20,563 bases of DNA from Desulfobacteraceae bacterium (GTDB lineage: Bacteria; Desulfobacterota; DSM-4660; Desulfatiglandales; Desulfatiglandaceae): NCBI GenBank assembly GCA_011048855.1, contig DSCZ01000493.1, forward strand, positions 1-20,563, in the 5' to 3' direction. Position numbers and translations under genes: made by a program. The notes below the pieces were generated by a model. The model ran no database searches. It was not told the DNA's origin and worked only from the letters and a program-made list of their open reading frames with translations. Below, one piece after another: positions 15,166 to 20,563 of this stretch (position 1 is its first letter; every line of letters begins with the position of its first letter).

Positions 15166-16485
15166 TCAATGGAAACGGTCGAATGGAAGCCGGCCGGCGG
15201 AATCAAACGGAAAAGGCTCAAAAGGAGAACGAAACCGGATTCCTTCAAGCGCCAGGGCCTCGGCCTCGAGCGCCGTGGAGATTCTCATGCGTTCAAGTTC
15301 AAGGGTGTTTTTGATCCAGATAATCCGCGCCGACTTTGGATCTGAAACCCCGGCGCTTAAAAGCCCGCAGGCGATCCCGTCCAGATCGCTCTCGCAGATG
15401 ATCGGGACCCTGCCTTTTTCGGGCACGGTCGCCGTCACACAGTTGATGCGCGTCTTGACCGGATCGATTTTATCAGCCAGCCTTCGAGCACAAAAATCCG
15501 CCGTCCCCACCCCCAGGGCATTCCCCTCGCTTTCATCGGTCAGGTCCCGTACGTAGATCCGCCGAAACCGCTGCACGGGCGGCTCGGGAGTCGCCTGGTT
15601 GTAAATGCGTCCCGTAACGTTTGAGTCCATGCCGCTGCCGCTCACGTTCTTTCCCATCTGATCTACGATTAAAAGATCGGCGTTATCGAAAGGCACTCTG
15701 CCCATCAGTTCCCGGGCCCGCGCAAGGAGTTTCGGCTCCATATAAGAGAATTCAAGCGGATCCAATACTTCCAGCACCGCGGTTTTCTCCAGCCGGTTTT
15801 CCACGAGCGCAATGCCACACAGTATCGGCAATTTTTCAATGATCCGCGAAGATATCTCCCTCACTACCTTCTCGAAGCCGTGCTGAAAAAACTGTGCATG
15901 ACTCTGTTCGGCGCCGGCGTGTTTTCCCATGCCTATGGCAAGCATCTTCAGAAGTCCGCTTTCGACCTCGCCGCGGTAACTGGTGTGAGGCTTCACGCGG
16001 TTCACCACGATGACCCAGTCGGCGTTCGTAAAATCCTCCCCGACCAGAACCGGAAGGCCGAAAGACGTCTTTCCGAGATCCCTGGTCCCCATGTTGCTGA
16101 GGATCGGCGCGCCCATGGTTTCTTCCGATATGCCGAGCCTCGCGAGCAATCCGGCCTGCCCGGAGGAGGTCGCTCCTCCATGGCTTCCCATCGCCGGGGA
16201 AATATACGGCTCCGCCCCCAGGGAACGCAAAAAATGAACCGTATGCCGCAGCACCGCCGGCATATCCGTGATACCCCTGCTGCCGCCGGTCAGGGCCACT
16301 TTCTGTCCCGGCTTGACCTTTTTCGAAAGACCGAGCCTTGAAAATCCCAGGTCCAACCTTCCATAGATGTCCTTGAGTTCGGGAGTGGGTATATCCTGGC
16401 TGATCAAGGCGACCTGCGGGAGGGCGACAGGATCTAGAAGCGGTTTTGGCTGCTCGACCGGCCTTCTATCTTTGTGCTGCATCAC
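15166..16485 (-). CDS. LarA-family nickel-pincer-dependent racemase/epimerase homologue
   Basis: A 439-aa homologue of lactate racemase LarA, whose superfamily interconverts stereoisomers of 2-hydroxy acids by hydride transfer to a nickel-pincer nucleotide. Residues matching the Lactobacillus enzyme are present with near-identical spacing: Arg70 (GGSRGITD), His102 (GSHGGAT), His167 (VKPHTSYRG), Lys180 (ESGLLKM) and His196 (AEQSH). Lys180 and His196 are 16 apart, as are Lys184 (covalent cofactor link) and His200 (Ni ligand) in LarA. The C-terminal half (LLIVDQMGKNVSGSGMDSN) differs from classic LarA, so the substrate is probably not lactate. The start is GTG 16485 or ATG 16482; AGGA lies about 9 bases before the GTG. 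It is the last gene of the BKACE operon, 21 bp after the ligase gene. The enzyme needs LarB, LarC and LarE. Confidence 0.85.
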   Translation of the reverse strand: MMQHKDRRPVEQPKPLLDPVALPQVALISQDIPTPELKDIYGRLDLGFSRLGLSKKVKPGQKVALTGGSRGITDMPAVLRHTVHFLRSLGAEPYISPAMGSHGGATSSGQAGLLARLGISEETMGAPILSNMGTRDLGKTSFGLPVLVGEDFTNADWVIVVNRVKPHTSYRGEVESGLLKMLAIGMGKHAGAEQSHAQFFQHGFEKVVREISSRIIEKLPILCGIALVENRLEKTAVLEVLDPLEFSYMEPKLLARARELMGRVPFDNADLLIVDQMGKNVSGSGMDSNVTGRIYNQATPEPPVQRFRRIYVRDLTDESEGNALGVGTADFCARRLADKIDPVKTRINCVTATVPEKGRVPIICESDLDGIACGLLSAGVSDPKSARIIWIKNTLELERMRISTALEAEALALEGIRFRSPFEPFPFDSAGRLPFDRFH

Positions 16486-16506
16486 CCCTCTTTTCCTTTA
16501 TTCCTT

Positions 16507-18105
16507 TCAATCACCGTCCACAGGGCGTGGTCCCGGTGTTTCAATCAAACACCTGCGCACCTCCCGTCTCAGCACTTTGCCCACGGCGCTGACCGGCAGT
16601 GAAGAGACGAACTCCACCCTTTTCGGCGCCTTATGCCTCGCGAGGCGGGACTTGCAGTAATCGATCAACTCAAGGGCGGAAACGCTCACACCTTCCCTGG
16701 TCACCACCATAGCGCATACGGCCTCGCCCCAGTGTTCATCCGGAACGCCGGCCACGGCGGAATTGGACACCGCCGGATGCGAATTCAGGCAATTTTCAAC
16801 TTCGGTTGCGTAGACGTTGTACCCCCCGGTGATAATCATCTCTTTTTTTCGGTCCACCAGGAAAATATATCCATCTTCGTCGCTGTAGCCCAGGTCGCCG
16901 GATTTCCAAAAGCCTGTGCTCGTAAAATTTTCCTCTGTCAGTTCGGGATTCCGGTAATATCCCTGGATGGTATTGGCGCCGCGGATATAAAGTTCTCCTT
17001 CGCATCCGGGGGAAACAGGGCGTCCGTCATCGTCACAGAGCAAAATCTCCTGGCCCGGAAAAGGCCGGCCCACGCTCGCCAGACGTTCCGCCTGCCGGCG
17101 CGAATCGACGCCGTGATCCTCCCTGGCCAGAATAGTGCAGGAAGGCCAGCATTCGGTTGAACCATAGCCCTGGACGAAGACCCGTCCGAGGCGGCCCAGA
17201 AGCATTTCCAGTTTCGAAGGAGATATCGGGGCACCTCCATAACGGATCGTTTTCAGACTCGAAAGGTCGTACTTCTCGGGCAGGTTAATATCAAGCATCC
17301 GGTAAAGCACGGTAGGAACGGTGTAGATCAATTCTACGCCCTCCTGCTGTATATACCGGCCCATCTGTTCCATCTCCGCCCGGTTGAGGGTAAACAGGGT
17401 GCCCCCTTTCAAATGAACCGGAATCACGACGGATCCTGACGCCGCATGGTTGATCGGCGAAAAAAGCATGGCCCTGGGATGCGGAAAGGGTACGGTGTGC
17501 AGGTAATGGGCCGGGTTCATGCCCCAGGCCCAGAAGTTCGCCGGGGTATACATCGCACATTTTGCCAGCCCCGTGGTGCCGCCGGTAAAGCGCAGCACCG
17601 ATATATGAGAGGAGGCGTCGTCCCAGGCAAACTCCGCGTCGACTTCCGCATCGCTCGCCTGATCCACAAGGTCCCAGAAAAAATACAGCCCAGGACGCTT
17701 TTCCTGGAAACCATCCATCGATATGACATCGATGCCCCGTTCAAGCAGTGGTTCCAGCAGGTCCTCCAGGAACCGTGCCTCGAGAAAGACGACCTTCGGC
17801 AGTACATGGTCGATCTGCTTCAATTGCTCCGAAACGGATTCGCGGATATCGATCCAGGCCCCGGTGACGGGACATTTAAACATCCATGGATGGAAAAAGG
17901 CCACATGGTCGTTTTCCAGAATATTCGCATAAACATCGCCCTGCCCGAGTCCGAAACGGGAAGCGAGCATATGACTGATGCGGTTTGTCAACAGGTGCAT
18001 CCGGCGGTAGGAAAACCGTCTGTCCCGTTCCAGGTTGACGACCGCAGGCCGGTCCCCGTATTGCCGTGCGTTCTGAGCTATTATCCTTCCCAGGTTTACG
18101 AGCAT
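16507..18105 (-). CDS. AMP-forming acyl-CoA synthetase/ligase
   Basis: A 532-aa ANL-superfamily enzyme that activates a carboxylic acid with ATP to an acyl-adenylate and then to the CoA thioester. Core motifs are present: RFTGGTTGLAK (172-182, ATP loop), GYGSTE (313-318), KSGDLGYSDEDGYIFLVDRK (401-420), MIITGGYNVYATEVE (hinge) and the catalytic Lys510 in SAVGKVLRREV. The N-terminal region is divergent (VYANILENDHVAFFHPWMFK) and the substrate cannot be told from motifs. The start ATG 18105 follows GAGAGG with a 7-nt gap. It lies between thiolase and the LarA homologue, so it may activate acetoacetate, or the acid made or used by the BKACE/dehydrogenase steps. Confidence 0.92.
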   Translation of the reverse strand: MLVNLGRIIAQNARQYGDRPAVVNLERDRRFSYRRMHLLTNRISHMLASRFGLGQGDVYANILENDHVAFFHPWMFKCPVTGAWIDIRESVSEQLKQIDHVLPKVVFLEARFLEDLLEPLLERGIDVISMDGFQEKRPGLYFFWDLVDQASDAEVDAEFAWDDASSHISVLRFTGGTTGLAKCAMYTPANFWAWGMNPAHYLHTVPFPHPRAMLFSPINHAASGSVVIPVHLKGGTLFTLNRAEMEQMGRYIQQEGVELIYTVPTVLYRMLDINLPEKYDLSSLKTIRYGGAPISPSKLEMLLGRLGRVFVQGYGSTECWPSCTILAREDHGVDSRRQAERLASVGRPFPGQEILLCDDDGRPVSPGCEGELYIRGANTIQGYYRNPELTEENFTSTGFWKSGDLGYSDEDGYIFLVDRKKEMIITGGYNVYATEVENCLNSHPAVSNSAVAGVPDEHWGEAVCAMVVTREGVSVSALELIDYCKSRLARHKAPKRVEFVSSLPVSAVGKVLRREVRRCLIETPGPRPVDGD

Positions 18106-18138
18106 TTAAGCGCCTCTCATAGTCCCCCGGTCATCAAA

Positions 18139-19401
18139 TCAGTCCCGCGCAAAAACCGCGGCCACACCCTGGCCTCCTCCCCCGCATATCGTTTCAAGCC
18201 CCAGCTTGAAACCGCCTCTCTTCATTTCGTGCAGGAGAGTCACCAACCTCATAACCCCGGTGGCCCCTATGGGATGACCGAGCGAAATGCCCGAACCGTT
18301 CAAATTGATTTTCCGATCGTAGTCTTCTTCATCGATGCCCATCAATCGGGCATCCGCCAGAAGTTGAACCGCGAACGCCTCCTGGATTTCGAAAATGTCG
18401 ATGTCATTTATGGCGAGGCCGGCTTTCGCAAGTACCTTTTTTACTGCTCCCTCCACGGCGGGATACGTCAGCGTCGGATCACACGCCGCCCAGGCCCCGG
18501 CAACAAAGCGGGCAAGCACAGGAAGCCCCCTGCTGAGTGCAAAGGACTCCTCCGCCAGAATCACCGCACCGGCTCCGTCATTTTCCGATGAAGAGTTTCC
18601 GGCTGTACACACTCCTTCCGGATAGACGGTCTTAAGCCTGGAAAGTTTTTCCAGGCTTGCATCCTCCCTGGGTGTCTCGTCTTTCTCCAGGTACAGGGCT
18701 TCGCCTTTACGGCCGGGATAGGCCACCGGCACAACCTCTTCCGCGAACTTTCCGTCCTTCCAGGCTGCAAGCGCCTTTTGATGGCTCCGAAAAGCCCACC
18801 TGTCCGCTTCCTCCCGGCTTATTCCCTCGGCCCTGGCGGCATTTTCGGCCCAGCTCATCATGCTGTTGAGTTCACCGTAGCGTTCGATCGGCTGGGATTT
18901 CACCCGGGCACGCTGTATACGGTCGAAAAACGGAATTCCCCACATTGAAAGAGCCCCGTGACCCCTGGGCATGAAACCCCATTTAGGGTCGACCTTTCCT
19001 CCCAGGCCCCATCGCAGGTCACCGGGGATGTACATCTCCGCCCGGCTCATGCTGTCCATCCCTGCAGCCGCCACCACACGGGCGTTTCCGCTCATGATTT
19101 CCATCGCTCCGAAAATCACCGCATCCAGCCCTGAACAGCACCGCCGATCCAGCGTCACCCCCGGAACCGAGTCAGGCCAGCCCGCCTCCAGCAGGGCGAC
19201 CCTGGCCCCGTTTGCACACTCTCCACCCTGGTATGACTGCCCGGCTATGACATCGTCCACGACCCCGGGATCCAGCCCTGCACGTTTCAATGCTTCGTTC
19301 AATACCGCGGCGCCCATCTTTTCAACCGGAACGTCTTTGAGACTTCCACCAAAAGCACCTATAGGCGTCCGCACACCACTCAGCACCACCACCTGTTCCA
19401 T
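18139..19401 (-). CDS. thiolase family protein (acetyl-CoA acetyltransferase type)
   Basis: A 420-aa thiolase expected to split a 3-ketoacyl-CoA with CoA, or to condense acyl-CoAs. The nucleophile is Cys88 in LDRRCCSGLDA, His376 is in LGHPIGATG and the acid/base Cys406 is in ICGGGGQG. GNSSSENDGAGAV matches the family GNASxxNDGA element. The usual NEAFA box reads QEAFA (Gln340), a substitution of the Asn that lines the oxyanion hole in classic thiolases. Residues about 127-185 form a longer covering loop (GLGGKVDPKWGFMPRGHG) than in short-chain biosynthetic thiolases. I chose ATG 19401 over TTG 19407 because AAGGTGG sits 7 bases upstream of it. Neighbours are the dehydrogenase 33 bp upstream and the ligase 33 bp downstream. 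Confidence 0.94.
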   Translation of the reverse strand: MEQVVVLSGVRTPIGAFGGSLKDVPVEKMGAAVLNEALKRAGLDPGVVDDVIAGQSYQGGECANGARVALLEAGWPDSVPGVTLDRRCCSGLDAVIFGAMEIMSGNARVVAAAGMDSMSRAEMYIPGDLRWGLGGKVDPKWGFMPRGHGALSMWGIPFFDRIQRARVKSQPIERYGELNSMMSWAENAARAEGISREEADRWAFRSHQKALAAWKDGKFAEEVVPVAYPGRKGEALYLEKDETPREDASLEKLSRLKTVYPEGVCTAGNSSSENDGAGAVILAEESFALSRGLPVLARFVAGAWAACDPTLTYPAVEGAVKKVLAKAGLAINDIDIFEIQEAFAVQLLADARLMGIDEEDYDRKINLNGSGISLGHPIGATGVMRLVTLLHEMKRGGFKLGLETICGGGGQGVAAVFARD

Positions 19402-19434
19402 AATCAATCCACCTTCCGACCACTCTCCGGAGAC

Positions 19435-20370
19435 TCACTCCTTTGCAGTCATAATCTCGAGGATCCTCAGAAGTGCAACATCCCTGTCGCGGGTTCGTTT
19501 TTTTGCGTTCCCATCTTCCCAGGAGAAAAACCCCATCCCCGTTTTTAAACCGAACCGCCCCTTGTCCACCAGTTCCCGGAGGATTCCGGCCGGTTCGGTC
19601 CGGCGGTCCAGGTACGGAAGCAGGTAATCATGGACCCGAAGCGTAACATCCAGGCCGCCCAGGTCCGCACGCTCAAAGGGCCCCATTAAAGGCATTCTGA
19701 GGCCGAAACTGTACCGGACGATTTCATCCAGGTCGCCGGGAGAAACGACGCCATCCTCGACCAGGGCCAGGGCTTCGCGCTGAAGGGCATGCTGGAGCCG
19801 GTTTCCGACGAAACCGGGAATATCCCGGTTGATCCGAACGGGCCTCTGCCCGATTTGTCCAATCACGGCGACGACCCGGTCAATGGCCCTCCCGGAGGAG
19901 GCGCTGCCTGGAATCACCTCTACCAGAGGAACAAGGTGGGCGGGATTCCAGAAATGGGTTCCCACGAACCGCTCAGGGTGCTTGAGGCACCCGGCCAGTT
20001 CATCGATGCTGATCGCAGATGTGTTGGTACAAAAGAGAGTTTTTTCACCGGTGAGGCCTTCCAGGTTCCTGAACAACTCCTGCTTTATCCGGATATCCTC
20101 CGGGGCGGCTTCGATCACGATCTCCGGGATCTCGTCCGGAAGATCGTTCATCGTCTCGATCATTCCCAGTATCGCATTCTTCCGATCCCGGGTCATCCTG
20201 CCGAGATCCACGAAAAGCTGTAAATCTTCCGCAATGTATTCGAGCGCGGTTTTCAAGACCCCTGGCACCGGATCGTACAGGCCTGTCATGAACCCGCCCC
20301 GCGCGAAGCAATGGGCGATCCCCCGGCCCATAGTCCCAGATCCCACAACCAGCACATCCATCGACGTCAC
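19435..20370 (-). CDS. 3-hydroxyacyl-CoA dehydrogenase family protein (NAD-dependent)
   Basis: A 311-aa NAD(P)-dependent L-3-hydroxyacyl-CoA dehydrogenase-type enzyme. The Rossmann motif is [12 protein letters not shown] (residues 8-19). The catalytic region is [26 protein letters not shown] (His139, Glu151) and GFVGNRL (Asn190). The C-terminal helical domain has [12 protein letters not shown] and the final [14 protein letters not shown]. Relatives linked to BKACE act on free 3-hydroxy acids, for example L-carnitine dehydrogenase, as well as on CoA esters. The BKACE gene directly upstream makes a free acid plausible. The start is GTG 20370, overlapping the BKACE stop (GTGA); GGAAAGGAG lies 8 bases upstream, while the later in-frame ATG 20361 is too far from it. 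Confidence 0.93.
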   Translation of the reverse strand: MTSMDVLVVGSGTMGRGIAHCFARGGFMTGLYDPVPGVLKTALEYIAEDLQLFVDLGRMTRDRKNAILGMIETMNDLPDEIPEIVIEAAPEDIRIKQELFRNLEGLTGEKTLFCTNTSAISIDELAGCLKHPERFVGTHFWNPAHLVPLVEVIPGSASSGRAIDRVVAVIGQIGQRPVRINRDIPGFVGNRLQHALQREALALVEDGVVSPGDLDEIVRYSFGLRMPLMGPFERADLGGLDVTLRVHDYLLPYLDRRTEPAGILRELVDKGRFGLKTGMGFFSWEDGNAKKRTRDRDVALLRILEIMTAKE

Positions 20371-20563
20371 TGCCTGGACTCCTTTCCGGCCGGGATATTC
20401 AAAATACCGCGGGCCTCCGCAGGAGTGGCAACTTCCCGCTGGAGAAGACCGGCAAGCTCGACCGCCCGCTCAACGAACCGGGCGTTGCTGTCAGCCTTCA
20501 CACCCCGTTTAAAGTAAATATTATCCTCGAAACCGACCCTCACGTGCCCCCCCATCAAAAGGG
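20367..20563 (-). CDS. beta-keto acid cleavage enzyme (BKACE), C-terminal 65 residues, cut by the window edge
   Basis: Only the 3' end of the gene is inside the window; the frame is open to the right edge. The visible part contains [13 protein letters not shown], the conserved BKACE/Kce signature whose Arg and Glu-Asp lie at the active site, then [27 protein letters not shown] as the last helices (read as two segments). The family condenses a beta-keto acid with acetyl-CoA and splits it to acetoacetate and a new acyl-CoA, and binds Zn through N-terminal residues not seen here. It is the first visible gene of the operon and its stop overlaps the start of the dehydrogenase gene. The substrate cannot be inferred from this fragment. 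Confidence 0.88.
   Translation of the reverse strand, partial: LLMGGHVRVGFEDNIYFKRGVKADSNARFVERAVELAGLLQREVATPAEARGILNIPAGKESRQ

Overview
The window looks like a moderately GC-rich bacterial chromosome segment that is rich in catabolic and uptake genes. No rRNA, tRNA, CRISPR or transposase gene is visible. The gene content, the frequent TTG/GTG starts and the style of the intergenic repeats (an ATTCCGG/CCGGAAT hairpin next to GTAAAAA tracts, GTCGGTGTCGG-type strings, and 7-bp CTTCTGA/CTCCTGA repeats) remind me of anaerobic Desulfobacterota, often sulfate-reducing or syntrophic. This is a tentative inference from style, not from a marker gene. The genes here are LarA-like, LarB, DUF362, BKACE, thiolase, acyl-CoA ligase and paired ABC importers.

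Layout. (1) 176-3564, plus strand: a complete polar amino-acid-type (HAAT) ABC importer in the order permease, ATPase, periplasmic binding protein, permease. (2) 5607-3545, minus strand: a bicistron of a DUF362 protein and LarB, the first enzyme of nickel-pincer cofactor synthesis. Its 3' end overlaps the end of the importer. (3) 6021-12742, plus strand: an M20 family amidohydrolase/peptidase followed by a complete Dpp/Opp-type importer (binding protein, two permeases, two ATPases). Operons 2 and 3 diverge from a 413-bp intergenic region with recognisable promoters on both strands and a REP-like hairpin repeat. (4) 14599-12764, minus strand: the ribosome-associated GTPase TypA/BipA. (5) A 566-bp non-coding stretch (14600-15165) with diverged direct repeats, short hairpins and a heptamer repeat. 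(6) From the right edge down to 15166, minus strand: a tight catabolic operon with the 3' end of a beta-keto acid cleavage enzyme (BKACE), a 3-hydroxyacyl-CoA dehydrogenase-family protein, a thiolase, an AMP-forming acyl-CoA ligase and a LarA-family protein that keeps the nickel-pincer residues.

How it may fit together (inference). The two importers and the M20 enzyme would bring in and trim amino acid derivatives or peptides. The right-hand operon would process a hydroxy acid: stereo-inversion by the LarA homologue, oxidation by the dehydrogenase, cleavage of the beta-keto acid with acetyl-CoA by BKACE, activation of an acid product by the ligase, and recovery of acetyl-CoA by thiolase. LarB supplies part of the cofactor for the LarA homologue, although LarC and LarE are not in the window. 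The least familiar points are the placement of a LarA homologue in a BKACE/thiolase operon, the LarB-DUF362 pairing, and a HAAT binding protein that lacks the Asp normally used to bind the substrate's amino group.
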